A DNA stretch of 64,000 nucleotides from Rhynchopus sp. YZ270_cl-10 (GCA_964035575.1 OZ037835.1:1426001-1490000); one strand, 5' to 3'; counted from the stretch's first letter, positions 1 through 10,244 are shown. Notes: generated by a model not told the origin, from the sequence alone. Made by a program: numbers and translations.

Positions 1-1119
1 TGACCAAAGTTCAGGGGGAAAAAAATCAGGTGGGTTTTGTTTTGTGAAAACGTAGTGTGGAGCTCACTTTTTTTTTTACCTCAAATTTTTCTAGATTTTT
101 GTTGTATATTAATATAGGCGTAGGGTTGGAGAAGGTGATGCCAAAAGAGAGAGGGAGGAGGAGAGTGCTTTGATTATGATACATGCAATGCTAAATAAAT
201 TGAACACCGTGCCCCCTACTCCCTTCCTTTTTTCCTATTCTGGGGCGGGTTGGAGTAGAGCCACATTTCACCGACAGGTCGAGGTGTGTACGTTTCACCA
301 TAACCTCCCTTTTTGGGTTGGAGAAGGTGATGCCAAAAGAGAGAGGGAGGAGGAGAGTGATTTGATTCTCTAAAAAATCATCTAAAAAAGAGTATAGTGG
401 AGCACACTCTAGGGTGGCTCCACTAATACAACCAAGTTTTCAAAAAAAGGCAAACAGGTCTTACTCATCTATACCAACTGTCTTTCTCCCTGCCTCTTTT
501 TTTATTTCTGTATCACGTTTTTTTCCATCCCTCCCCTCCCGGGTTTACGGAGTTTGCAGATGACAGCGAGCAACCCCCTAAACTGATTTGGACCCCCTCC
601 TTTTATTTCAAATCAAAATTTTGTTCTCCCCTCTCCCTCCCCCCCTCCTCCCCTTCCCATCCTCCCCCTTTTCCTTTGTTTTGTAAGATCCCCCTCCGCT
701 CCCACAAAAATCACAGTGGTACGATAAGCCTATGTGTTTGTTGGCTTTATTGTTGTACCCTTTGAAGAACAGAAGTATGGCTCAAGCTATACAAGCGATG
801 CCGGAACGTTAACGCAAGCGTATGACGTGGGTTGTGCACCAACTAAGCAAAAGAGAAACGAGGTTTTTACTATTTATACAAGAAAATCCTCAGTCCGGAA
901 CGGCAGCGGGGAAAAGTACATATCCCGCAGAGCAGGCTCACAACGTGAGGGGCTTAAGTTCATATTACAACCGTTTTTTTTTGTAAAGGTAGCTCAGCAT
1001 GTGACGGTGTAGGTTCATATTGTATACTGTGATTCTTTTGTTTGAAGAAGGAAATGTTTTTGATCCCTATACTGTGCTTTTCAATTCTACCATTTTTTTT
1101 TTATTGAATGGATACATAG
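1..1119. other. Non-coding, low-complexity region with a short direct repeat
   Basis: No credible gene is seen. A stretch of about 50 bp beginning TTGGAGAAGGTGATGCC occurs at about 126-175 and again at about 316-365, differing by only a few bases. The remainder is rich in T and C runs. Two short open frames (170-373 and 734-1012) have no recognisable domain and no conserved partner elsewhere in the window, so I do not call them genes. Confidence 0.6.
395..425. repeat. Small inverted repeat with a relative at 9470-9500
   Basis: TAGTGGAGC (395-403) pairs exactly with GCTCCACTA (417-425). A related hairpin lies at 9470-9500 (TAGTG with CACTA, plus inner CATC with GATG). Both are followed by the same sequence, AATACAACCAAGTTTTC. 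The shared flank and the conserved folding suggest copies of one repeat or structured RNA; which of these it is cannot be decided here. Confidence 0.45.
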
Positions 1120-1149
1120 ATATGGGTCGATTTCAAAACCCCCCCCCCC

Positions 1150-1697
1150 AAAAGTTCTTTTTTGTCTTTTTCATGATATAGGCAGTTTTTTTGCAGTCTG
1201 AGGTCCGGAACCGCCCCAAAAACGATTTTCTGGGAGGTTTTGGGAGGTTTTGGGGCGAAATGGACCTTTTTTGACCATTTTTATGGTATTTTTAGGCTGT
1301 TTTTGGCCCTTCTTCTTACACAGCCTATTGGGGGTCAAAATAGCTATTTTTGACCAAAAAACATCAAATAAGCACCAAGAAAAGTGCCAAATGTGCCCAA
1401 AACAGGTCGGATTGGGCTCACAGCCCATTTTTGGGATATATTTGGGCCAACGGAGGCCTCCTGGCGTCAAATAAATTGTGTTTTTTGGTCAAAAATAGCT
1501 ATTTTGACCCCCAATAGGCTGTGTAAGAAGAAGGGCCAAAAACAGCCTAAAAATACCATAAAAATGGTCAAAAAAGGTCCATTTCGCCCCAAAACCTCCC
1601 AAAACCTCCCAGAAAATCGTTTTTGGGGCGGTTCCGGACCTCAGACTGCAAAAAAACTGCCTATATCATGAAAAAGACAAAAAAGAACTTTTGGGGG
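1150..1697. mobile_element. Hairpin element inside the left arm of the outer element
   Basis: About 1150-1358 and 1485-1697 are near-perfect inverted copies around a spacer of about 125 bp. The outer tips are AAAAGTTCTTTTTTGTC and its complement. The element sits exactly between a poly-C run on the left and a poly-G run on the right, where the outer element has one continuous homopolymer tract. Open frames on both strands here are mirror images created by the palindrome and are not genes. Confidence 0.7.
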
Positions 1698-1794
1698 GGG
1701 GGGGGGGGGTAGGGGAGGGTCACTGCACGGCGGGGTCCGCACACCCCGAGGGTCCGTAAAACGGCATGTTAGGACACTCCCTCTTTACGGAGTG

Positions 1795-1890
1795 TCATTA
1801 CGTACCCTAGGGTACGTAATTACGGACCCTAGGGTACGTAATTACGTACCCTAGGGTCCGTAATTACGGACCCTAGGGTACGTAATTACG
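1795..1890. repeat. Array of CCCTAGGG / GTAATTAC palindromic units, left
   Basis: About five units of roughly 22 bp alternate the palindromes CCCTAGGG and CGTAATTACG. The units differ mainly at one position (GTACG or GTCCG). Every unit is self-complementary, so the whole array can fold back on itself or on its partner at about 2694-2775. Confidence 0.8.
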
Positions 1891-2236
1891 GAGCCTCCCA
1901 GGGAAAGGGACTCTCGAAAATTTTTTTTTGCCCCCGTTTAGGGCTAATTTGGACGATTTGAGGCCATTAAAAGCAAAATTTGGCACTTTTGAGCATCTGT
2001 GGGGGTCTAAAACGCAGTTTAGAGTACCACAATTTTTAGTGGGTTTTACCGAAAACAAGTCAATTTTTGGGCCGAAAAAAAAATTTTTTTGACATCACAA
2101 AATTGCCCTTGGTGGGCCTATGTGTCCTCAATGCTGGGCGAAAAATGCAAATATAGCTATTTTTAACTTTCACACACAATTTTAACGGGTTTTACCTGTG
2201 TACCTGTGTATCTGTGTACCTGTGTACAGGATATTT

Positions 2237-2541
2237 GTTGTGAAAGACATCTTCCACCATGCATTGAGGAGGGTAAGACAGTGGTCGCAGTTTGTACTTG
2301 ATAGCATTACAACATTTAACTTCTCCACGGGGGTCTTGGGCCGTTCACTCGGTTATACCTTGACCAGCGGAAGATATTCTTGAGGCCTTTTTGGTCTCTA
2401 GAATATCCGGTATTCCCGAACGGAGGCACACTTTGTGTGTTACTACGACCTGGCAATTTCCAGCAGTAGGTTAAGTAATCTTTCTTGTAAATTGTTGGAT
2501 CATTATCTCCTCAGTGCATGGTGGAAGACGTCTTTGACAAC
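2237..2541. mobile_element. Small inverted-repeat element, innermost of the nest
   Basis: Arms of 34 bp, 2237-2270 (starting GTTGTGAAAGAC) and 2508-2541 (ending GTCTTTGACAAC), are inverted copies with about three mismatches. The spacer of about 240 bp has no open frame of note. It probably is a MITE inserted in the 1729-2844 element; no clear target duplication was found. Confidence 0.5.
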
Positions 2542-2693
2542 TAACCGAGCTCACGACTTTTTTCGGTATGTAACTTGGGATAGGCCCACATGATCATGGT
2601 CTATCATGTGGTACCTGTGTACCACTCGGTTTGCTCCCAGGGCTTTTCGACCAGCAGTCACACATCCAAACAGTGATTTCCCACCTTAGACCA

Positions 2694-2775
2694 CGTAATT
2701 ACGTACCCTAGGGTCCGTAATTACGGACCCTAGGGTACGTAATTACGGACCCTAGGGTCCGTAATTACGGACCCG
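2694..2775. repeat. Array of CCCTAGGG / GTAATTAC palindromic units, right
   Basis: Same unit as the array at 1795-1890, about four copies, lying inside the opposite end of the 1729-2844 element. Position and sequence fit a subterminal repeat of that element. Confidence 0.8.
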
Positions 2776-3416
2776 GGTCCGCACTTGAGGGTCCGTAAAG
2801 AGGGTCCGTAAAATTTACGGACCCTCGGGTGTGTGGACCCCGCCGTGTGTACTCGATAAATGCGATTTTTCCGATTTTGATCCTCAGAACCGCAGAAGTC
2901 CCCGAAAACTATACCAAACCACCTAGGGGACCCAAAAAACGCACCAGCGACCCAGTTTTGACACAGAAATACTCAGATGATGCCTGAAATGCAATTTTAA
3001 AAAAATGCCTACAGAACTTGTACCTGCCCACCCCCGTAGATAGAGCAAATCACACATTCATCGCGCCTCAGTGTGGGCCAGGGGCCAGAAAAGCCCCCAA
3101 AGCCACATATTTTCACCCCAGAACCTATCCCGAGGGGTACCCAGGCTGTTTCGGGGTGTTTAGAGGGACTTGGTGGAACTTAGAACTATGTTTCAAAAAG
3201 TGTCACGCACCTGGTACCAAGGGTTTTCCCACCCTAAGGTATCTGAAGCCGTCAAAAAACGTGAAGTAGGCAATAAATCAAAAAATACCCCCTGAGGTCA
3301 AAAAAACCACACCATAGGCCCATTTGGACCCCAAAAATCGAATTCCGCCCGGTTTTGGGCACTTTTGACCACTTCTGAGCGACTTTTTTGCATTTTTTAA
3401 AAGTGACCACCAACTT

Positions 3417-3840
3417 GTACCTTGCCCACCCCCCCTGTAGATAGAGCAACTCACGCATCCATCACGCCTCAGTGTGGGCCAGGGGCCAGAAAAGCCCCCA
3501 AAGCCACATATTTTCACCCCAGAACCTATCCCGAGGGGTACCCAGGCTGTTTCGGGGTGTTTAGAGGGACTTGGTGGAACTTAGAACCATGTTTCAAAAA
3601 GGGTACAAGTACTTGGTCCCTTGAGAGGGCAAACCCTTGGCACAGTACTTGTACCCTTTTTGAAACATGGTTCTAAGTTCCACCAAGTCCCTCTAAACAC
3701 CCCGAAACAGCCTGGGTACCCCTCGGGATAGGTTCTGGGGTGAAAATATGTGGCTTTGGGGACTTTTCTGGCCCCTGGCCCACACTGAGGCGTGATGGAT
3801 GCGTGAGTTGCTCTATCTACGGGGGTGGGCAGGTACAAGT
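3417..3840. repeat. Inverted repeat with a third, direct copy
   Basis: About 3417-3621 and 3636-3840 form a near-perfect palindrome. The same roughly 200-bp sequence occurs once more in direct orientation at about 3018-3220. Open frames of about 84 residues that appear in each copy are the same sequence read from the repeat; indels between copies and the lack of any domain argue against coding. Confidence 0.7.
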
Positions 3841-4070
3841 TCTGTAGGCACTCTTTTAAAATTGCATTTCAGGCATCATCTGAGTGTTTCTGTGTCAAAA
3901 CTGGGTCGCTGGTGCGTTTTTTGGGTCCCCTAGGTGGTTTGGTATAGTTTTCGGGGACTTCTGCGGTTCTGAGGATCAAAATCGGAAAAATCGCATTTAT
4001 CGAGAGATTTAACGTGCAGTGACCCTCCCCTAGGGGGGGGGGGGGGGGGGGTTTTGAAATCGACCCATAT

Positions 4071-4684
4071 GGTACAATACTTCCTTTGTTCTTGGGACAA
4101 AGTGCGCAACACATACGCAATATGGGGTCGTCAGGAGCACCCAATATATACTTCTTTTTGTTCCCTCTTATCCCCCAGCCCCCCCCCCTTCTTCCCCGTT
4201 TCCCATTGTGATTTGCAACGTTTTGTTCCCCTACCCCCTTCCTTCTTTATTTATGTGAATTAGACACTCCCTCCCTCTCCTCTCTCCCCCTCACCAAAAA
4301 AACTCACGAAAAAAAAAATTGTCGAAACCCCCCATTTTTATATGTGCGATGCGACGTCGTGGAGCATTTGCAGCCAAAAATGGTGTGATTCAGGGGGGTA
4401 CGGAGAACCCACGGGAGAACTGTTTCGGGCTGGTTTAAGATTTCCTTCGGGGCATATTGCAGAGCACCTTCGGGGGGAACCACGGAGAATCCGTTTGGTG
4501 ATCACACCACAAAGTCGTTCTTCTCCTTCACAGAGTATTGCTCGGTTGTTCGCTTGCACAACCCCATTTTTCATCACCTCAACACACACACACACACACC
4601 CTCTAACACAGAAGACAGAAAAAAAATTACCCAAAAAAAACCACCTCTCTCTTTTCTGCTAGATTTGGAGCATTTTTGCACAAT
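4071..4684 (+). promoter_or_regulatory. Upstream region and putative splice-acceptor-like leader of the coiled-coil gene
   Basis: This stretch has no gene of its own. It contains a CA dinucleotide run near 4583-4599. A polypyrimidine tract followed by CTGCTAG ends at about 4663, some 20 bp before the ATG at 4685. This resembles a 3' splice site or trans-splice acceptor. A similar arrangement precedes the receptor genes. No TATA box or other core promoter element could be identified. Confidence 0.35.
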
Positions 4685-7600
4685 ATGGAGCCGTCCAACT
4701 CCTCCTCACGTCCTCTTATGCTTGGGACTCCTACTCGGCGTGCCAGCCCTTGGAGACGTGATGGTGATTCGACCACTGCTGCTTCAGTGACGCCGTCTCA
4801 CCACCCCCCCAGCGCGGTCTCCTCCTCCACCCACCAGGAACGCAAACACGTTAGTCCACGCCGCCTGCCCCGCGCCGCCCCGCTGTGGGAGCTTGCCGGG
4901 CAGGACCCTCCGAGGGCGAGCAGTTTGAAAAAAAGTGTGAGTGTCAATGCCCATCACCCCCCCTCCGCGCTCCCACCTCAAACCCCGGACCGACACACCG
5001 AGAAAATGCTGTCCGAGATGGAGGAGAGGCTACAGGGAAAGTTCTTTGGGACGGTTCAGACGTTACAAGCTGAGGTCTTGACACTACAGACTAGAGTAGA
5101 CCAATACGAGCATGAGGCACGTAGGAAGGAGAACACCCCAGCTTTGGTGGAAAGCGCGGTGCTTGATGCCTTGGCGTTGTATGCCGACAATGGGGCTTCT
5201 GCGTTGGCAAGGCTTTCCGAGGAATTGTCTGATACGGTGACAGAACCGCATACACACCAAGCGGTTTGCCAGACCCTCAAATCGTCTTTGTCTTCATTCA
5301 TTTCGGGGGTCGTGACAAAACAGATTCATGCCCTCTGGGAGGATCCTTCTACTGCATTGCCGCAAAGCCTGCACCGTCAGGTGTCTGATTTCCTTCGAAC
5401 AGCGCAGGACTCACAACGTGCCCTCCACGATGAAGTTCTCTCCTTAACAGAAACGCATCCGTTGGCTCCAAGGGTGGCCGCGATGGAGTCTCAATTGAGC
5501 AGAACGCAACACCACATCGCAGGAAAACCGTTTATCGAAACCGAAGAATATCTTGCCTTAAAAAAGGCGACTGAAGGAGGGATTCCTGCAATCGAAGCGT
5601 TTAAGGAAGAGGCATGGGGGCATATCAATGAGACAGAGGAGATGTTGACGAATGTTGTGTCAGAAATGCGGGGGGAGCTTCAGGCATTTGCGTCGGAACA
5701 ACAGAAGAGAAATATCATTGAAAACAGGCTTGAAGTCGAGGAGGCTCCAAACGCCCATTTGGCGAGAGTGGAACGCTGTGAAGCTGGGGTTGCGAAGGTG
5801 AAGGACGACTTCCGCATCTTGAAGAATGACCTCCAGGAGCAACTTCGTCAAGGAGACACCGCTGCCTCGCGTACAATGAATGATGCGGTGACCAAAACAA
5901 GGAATGATGTTATGGAAATCCTTGCCGCACTTCGTCAGGACAGCATCTCCAAAAAAGAATTTGCCTCAGAGAAGAAACGTTTGGCGGATATGGTCGATTC
6001 GATCTCCGACACAATCGAAGATTCTGAAGGCCGCGCAATTGATGCTGCAATCGAGATTGTTGAGTCTTCTAAATCAGCTACTGCAACGCGTCTTACTCAA
6101 ATTGAAGAGGATATCCATCAGATCCAAACTGCTGCAACAGATATAGTGTACGTCAAAGCTGCAGTCGATGCGTTGAACAACGACATAACCGCAAGGATTG
6201 CGATTGTTGAGGAAGGTGTCAGTCGGAGAGACGGCATCGAACGGACCCAACGCAAAACCGAACAGCGTCTGAAAGATATCGATGACAAGCTTGCCTCAAA
6301 TGACAAACGGTTTGTCCACACCCATCAGCTTGACCAGCGTGAGCAAGGTCTTCGCGCGTCGCTTCTCGAATTAGAAGATAAGGTGGCCGCAAACACCGCT
6401 AACGGGACCACGATGAAGCATCAACGTGAACGCGACCTTGAAAAACTCAAAAAAAATGCGCAGAGCGGTGCCTCATCCTCCCCTGCTGAAAAAGCGGAGA
6501 TCGACCGGATCCGCCAGCAGGTAGATGAAATCACCCACACCATCCTTCCGGGCAAGCAGGATAGCTCCTCAGCGTTGCTCTTCGAAACAGACCTGAAAGA
6601 TCTGAAACGCCGTTTTGCGGAGAAATCTGCACAGGATTCTGTTCAAATTGGAGATCTCCTCGGAGACGTTCAACGCCTATCTGAAGAAAAAATTGATGGA
6701 AATTATGCAGCAAGCTTGATCCATCCCATTGAAGGGGACGTTAAAGACATTAAAAGACGATTTGCAGAGAAAACTGCGCAAGATAGCGCAAAAATCCAGG
6801 AAATTTCTGCCGAAGTAGGATCGCTTCAGGTCGGGAAGGTGGACGTTGAGGACTACTCTCGGGTGACCACAGCGTTGGAAGGGGAGGTGCGGGATCTTCG
6901 CAAAAGGCAGGTCGAGAAGGGGTCGGCAGATTCCGCAAAAATCGCGGAAGTTATCTCCGATCTGCAACGCATTGCTGGGACAGCTGAAAGCCTTGAAACC
7001 AGAGTCATCCCTCTCGAAGCAGACCTCCTTGCCACCCGCCGTACCGCAGAACAAAAAAGCGCAGATCTTCAATCGATGCAAGCTGATCTCTCTCGCGTCA
7101 TCTCTCAGCAAGCCAACGCTGAAGAAGCCTTTGAACGATTCCTCGAAAATCCTCCGACTAGTGACCCAACCGAGCTCAGAGAACAACTGAAGGAGCTTTC
7201 CGAGGAGATGGACCGGAAGGCGGACGGCATGCTCCTTGATGACCTAACTGAACAGGTCAACGCACTACCTCATGAGCTGGATACTAGAATTCGTGATTTA
7301 GGCCACACCGGTGTGTCTGATGAAACTTCAGATCAGATCAGCTCCCTGCACTCTGCGATCAGCACCCTAGGGGACGATCTGGCATCAGGCCTGGATGAGT
7401 CGCGTCGGAACTACGCAGACATGAAGAGCGACCTCACAGAAATTACACACACCCATAGTTCCATGAGAGACGAGCTTGCGGATTGCCACAGTAGGATCTA
7501 TACTCTAGATGGTTATGTGCGGGAGCTTGCGTCGTCACGCGATGGTGGGGTGGAGGAGCTGCGGACCCGCCTGCAGCAGCTCACCGAAACTGTTGATGAT

Positions 7601-7819
7601 GAAATTAAAAAGCTTCGCAGGCTCGTCGACCGGGCCATTATTGCGCTGGACATCCAAGGCAATTCGCAGCCGGGCACTCCCATTGAGGACCTCCCGAACA
7701 CATCCTTTCCGAAGCCGTTTACAAGCAAAAAGCAGGTCATGTCAGCAGCGATCCGCGACCAGCTTGCGACGCGGCCTTCAGACAGACGGCCGTCAGGAGA
7801 GTCCTACTCCTCGAAGTAA
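4685..7819 (+). CDS. Large coiled-coil protein, function unknown
   Basis: This encodes 1044 residues beginning MEPSNSSSRP. I chose the ATG at 4685 because an upstream in-frame TTG (4676) is not a normal eukaryotic start. Residues 1 to about 105 are rich in Ser, Pro, Thr and Arg and probably disordered. From about 105 to 1000 the protein is almost continuously heptad-like, with many Glu, Lys, Asp, Leu and Ala, and should form a long coiled coil. At about residues 638-790 there are three to four repeats of about 49 residues starting with variants of DLKDLKRRFAEKSAQDS. The C-terminus is again Pro/Ser-rich and basic. There is no enzyme motif, signal peptide or membrane segment. A structural or scaffold role is inferred from architecture only. 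The reading frame is uninterrupted and stop TAA is at 7817-7819. Synonymous differences among the internal repeats support real coding. Confidence 0.85.
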   Translation: MEPSNSSSRPLMLGTPTRRASPWRRDGDSTTAASVTPSHHPPSAVSSSTHQERKHVSPRRLPRAAPLWELAGQDPPRASSLKKSVSVNAHHPPSALPPQTPDRHTEKMLSEMEERLQGKFFGTVQTLQAEVLTLQTRVDQYEHEARRKENTPALVESAVLDALALYADNGASALARLSEELSDTVTEPHTHQAVCQTLKSSLSSFISGVVTKQIHALWEDPSTALPQSLHRQVSDFLRTAQDSQRALHDEVLSLTETHPLAPRVAAMESQLSRTQHHIAGKPFIETEEYLALKKATEGGIPAIEAFKEEAWGHINETEEMLTNVVSEMRGELQAFASEQQKRNIIENRLEVEEAPNAHLARVERCEAGVAKVKDDFRILKNDLQEQLRQGDTAASRTMNDAVTKTRNDVMEILAALRQDSISKKEFASEKKRLADMVDSISDTIEDSEGRAIDAAIEIVESSKSATATRLTQIEEDIHQIQTAATDIVYVKAAVDALNNDITARIAIVEEGVSRRDGIERTQRKTEQRLKDIDDKLASNDKRFVHTHQLDQREQGLRASLLELEDKVAANTANGTTMKHQRERDLEKLKKNAQSGASSSPAEKAEIDRIRQQVDEITHTILPGKQDSSSALLFETDLKDLKRRFAEKSAQDSVQIGDLLGDVQRLSEEKIDGNYAASLIHPIEGDVKDIKRRFAEKTAQDSAKIQEISAEVGSLQVGKVDVEDYSRVTTALEGEVRDLRKRQVEKGSADSAKIAEVISDLQRIAGTAESLETRVIPLEADLLATRRTAEQKSADLQSMQADLSRVISQQANAEEAFERFLENPPTSDPTELREQLKELSEEMDRKADGMLLDDLTEQVNALPHELDTRIRDLGHTGVSDETSDQISSLHSAISTLGDDLASGLDESRRNYADMKSDLTEITHTHSSMRDELADCHSRIYTLDGYVRELASSRDGGVEELRTRLQQLTETVDDEIKKLRRLVDRAIIALDIQGNSQPGTPIEDLPNTSFPKPFTSKKQVMSAAIRDQLATRPSDRRPSGESYSSK

Positions 7820-8250
7820 CAGGGTTTGAGAGGGCATTTTGAGGGTGGGTCATATTGACCCCCCAAAAAAAAAAATTGTGTGTTTTGTTTGAAGCCGTTG
7901 TGAGTATTTCCTGCAGACACCGAAAGCCCTGCGGTGTCGGTGCCTGTGTACCAAAGGTGTTTGGCATTTTCAACTTCACTTTTTTTTTCTTCACTTTTTT
8001 CAGCGAAAGCGAACAAACAACCCTTTTCTTCCCTCTCCCCCGTTTATAGTTTTTTTTTTTGAGAAACAAACAGTACCAAGTCTCTCGAGCATTTTCTTCT
8101 GGGTACTTCTCCCGTTGATTTGCTCCCTCTAAAGGATCCTGTGAAGAAGAAAAAAAATCAGCTACTATCCAGTGATAGTAAGCCTATCATCAAACAAAAA
8201 AAATATTTCTAGGTATTTCCTTGCCGAATCTGCCTTAGGGTAGGTCGTGT
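7820..8250. other. Intergenic region downstream of the coiled-coil gene
   Basis: AT-rich with A and T homopolymers, no gene seen. The motif AGTCTCTCGAGCATTTT at about 8088-8105 recurs at about 11757-11775, again followed by a variant of GTACT...GTTGATT. This makes it a dispersed repeat fragment rather than gene-specific sequence. Confidence 0.5.
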
Positions 8251-8258
8251 GTTTTCTC

Positions 8259-8898
8259 CAGGGTATTAGGGTGGTTAAAAAAACTGGTTTTCAAAGCCAG
8301 TTTTTCCAAAAACTGGTTTTCAAAAAAAAAAAAAAAAAAACAGAGAAATCTGGAGGGGGAAAAAAAGCCGACACTTTTCACCAGGCCTTTCTGTAAATGT
8401 CGTCCCCAGATTAGGGCGGACTCGATTTTTCCCCCCGCATTTTTTCCCCGCCTGGTAGAACCGTGGTTGAACCACGGGAGTGCCTTTGGGAAATGGCTGT
8501 TCCTTGAATTTTTTTTGCCTGCGGCGCCATTTTTCATTTTTTGCTCCGTAAAAAAGGGTTCGTTTGAGTGGCTCTGTGGTGTAAAAAGCTAGATTTTTAC
8601 ACCGTACCCTCAAAAAATTTTCGCCTGCGGCGCCATTTTATATTATTTTTTTGCTCCGCAAAAAAAAAATGCAGTCCCTATGTTCCCAATGTCTACCCTG
8701 GGTCAGCAGCGCCGAAAAATATTTTGAAATCGGATTCCTGGATAAGACACTGACCCCACCCCCGAAAAACTCGAAAGGGGTGACTGTGTCCGTCAACGGT
8801 GGAGGTTTTCGCCAGAAACACTAGTTTTTGCCGCCCAGGAGAGAAAACCAGAAAAACCAGTTTTTTCCGGGATTTTGGATTTTCACCCTAATACCCTG
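8259..8898. mobile_element. Non-autonomous hAT-type MITE
   Basis: The terminal inverted repeats are CAGGGTATTAGGGTG (8259-8273) and CACCCTAATACCCTG (8884-8898), a perfect 15-bp match. Each is flanked by an identical 8-bp direct repeat, GTTTTCTC (8251-8258 and 8899-8906). Ends of the form CAGGG/CCCTG with an 8-bp target duplication are the hallmark of hAT transposons. The 640-bp body has no transposase frame; it carries inverted runs of AAACTGGTTTT near both ends and two copies of CCTGCGGCGCCATTTT. The intact target duplication suggests a fairly recent insertion. Confidence 0.85.
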
Positions 8899-8906
8899 GT
8901 TTTCTC

Positions 8907-10239
8907 CAAATATAAAAAAAATACAACTGTAACCATGTACCCCTTCCCCTTTTTTTTGGTGACTCAGTAACAAGGCTGGAGATCATCTTCATGTGTTTGT
9001 TTCTTTTTTTTGCTGTTTAGATTATGTATTGGGTGTGCATAAGAGGCACATTTATCGTTCAATTTTTTTTTCTCCTCTTTTTGTTGTGTTTCCCCTGTTA
9101 TTGTCCCACCCTCCCACCCTTCCCCTCGGTCCCTCCGTCCCTCCGTCCCTGCCCTTGCTTTTAGAAAAACAGGAAACAGAAAAAACCCCCTCGAGCCGGC
9201 TTGCTTTATATAAAGTGCCTTTGCCATTGCATTCTTATTATACCTGGTTCATTGACTGACGTGATAGCGGGAGTAGGACCTCTCATGGTATACAGGGTAA
9301 AGGAAGCAAGCTGACGGAGGGTGGACGTTGCGTTGCTATTTTGTATTGCTGTTGCGACACAATGATTTTTTTTTCCAAGTTTTCACAGTGGAGATTGCAC
9401 AACTGTGGCAACACAACCGGGACATCGACACTACTCCAACAATTTATCAAGAAAAATAAAGAGAAAATATAGTGGAGTTCATCCTCGGATGTCTACACTA
9501 ATACAACCAAGTTTTCAAAAAAACAAAAAAAAAAACAAAAAAAACACGCCTGACCAAACCTATCTCACGCGGGCCTAGCTAGCCTGGGCATCCAATGATC
9601 CCCGTTCGTTACCTAACGAGTGGAGGCGGGAGTAGGACGTAGTAGCGGTAATCCACGAAACGAAAGATAGGCGAGGAAAAGGCTGCGTGGAGTTCACACG
9701 AGAAAAAAGCGAGGTGTCCACAGGTCATCAATTTTTTCAAACAATATAAAAAAAGCAGTTACATATGCATTGAGATGTGAGTTGTGTCTTCATCGTTGTA
9801 GACCAACAACACGCCCATTTCCCTCTCTCCCCTACTGTCTTTTCAGTTTCCACAAAAGTCGCGTAAGCCAATAGAGATAGGAGATAGGACGTCTAGCATA
9901 TGCAGCAAAGTTTCATGTAATCTTGCTTGGCCTTATCCTTTGCAGTGTGACTGAGTGTGAGGGATGCGTTCAAGAATTAAACCCCCCAAACCCCCTTTTT
10001 CGTCTTTGTTTTCTTTATCCAAACGGCAAGTGGGTGCGTAATGATTTTGCAGTTACCATCAAACTAAAATGTCTTTTTCGGAAAAAAGGGGCAATGGAGA
10101 TTGCACAACTGTGGCAACACAAACCGAGGCAACTACACTACTCCAACAATTTATCAAAAAAAAAGCTAAAGCCAAAGCAATCCAGAGAGAACCAATCGTT
10201 TTTTTTCCCATTTTTTTTACCACTTTTTTCCCATTAACC
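8907..10239. other. Intergenic repeats, no gene seen
   Basis: A sequence of about 75 bp starting GGAGATTGCACAACTGTGGC occurs at about 9390-9465 and about 10093-10165. The hairpin relative of 395-425 lies at 9470-9500, and a looser one (GTGGAGTTCAC with GTGTCCAC) lies near 9690-9720. A segment resembling AATGATCCCCGTTC...GCGGGAGTAG at about 9592-9640 is also present downstream of receptor copies B and C. Short open frames here lack domains. Confidence 0.5.
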
Positions 10240-10244
10240 CCTAC

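Larger units (their letters stand above)
1729..2844. mobile_element. 1.1-kb terminal-inverted-repeat element nested in the outer element
   Basis: The left end GGCGGGGTCCGCACACCCC (after 1729) and the right end near 2821-2844 are inverted partners, followed inward by GAGGGTCCGTAAA and its complement. The flanking sequence CACTGCACG resumes on the far side with CTCGATAAATGCG, as in the uninterrupted right arm of the outer element. It has no coding capacity. Its interior carries arrays of CCCTAGGG palindromes near both ends and a further inverted-repeat pair at 2237-2541. Confidence 0.65.
1120..4070. mobile_element. Foldback element carrying nested insertions
   Basis: The two ends are inverted copies. 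The left end is ATATGGGTCGATTTCAAAAC followed by a C run (from 1120). The right end is a G run followed by GTTTTGAAATCGACCCATAT (to 4070). Further inward, CACTGCACG (about 1721-1730) matches CGTGCAGTG (about 4013-4021), and about 2854-3240 matches about 3604-4002 in inverse orientation. The left arm is therefore cut into three pieces by two inserted elements (about 1150-1697 and 1729-2844). No transposase is encoded. The family is unknown; the structure itself is directly visible. Confidence 0.75.

Noticed and set aside
1171-1671. Mirror-image open frames of 95-99 codons
   Set aside because: Both arms of a hairpin element encode the same sequence in opposite orientation; no domain.
9600-9670. 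Hammerhead-ribozyme-like CTAACGAG ... CGAAACG
   Set aside because: The essential CTGANGA core has a mismatch at an invariant G and no convincing third stem forms.
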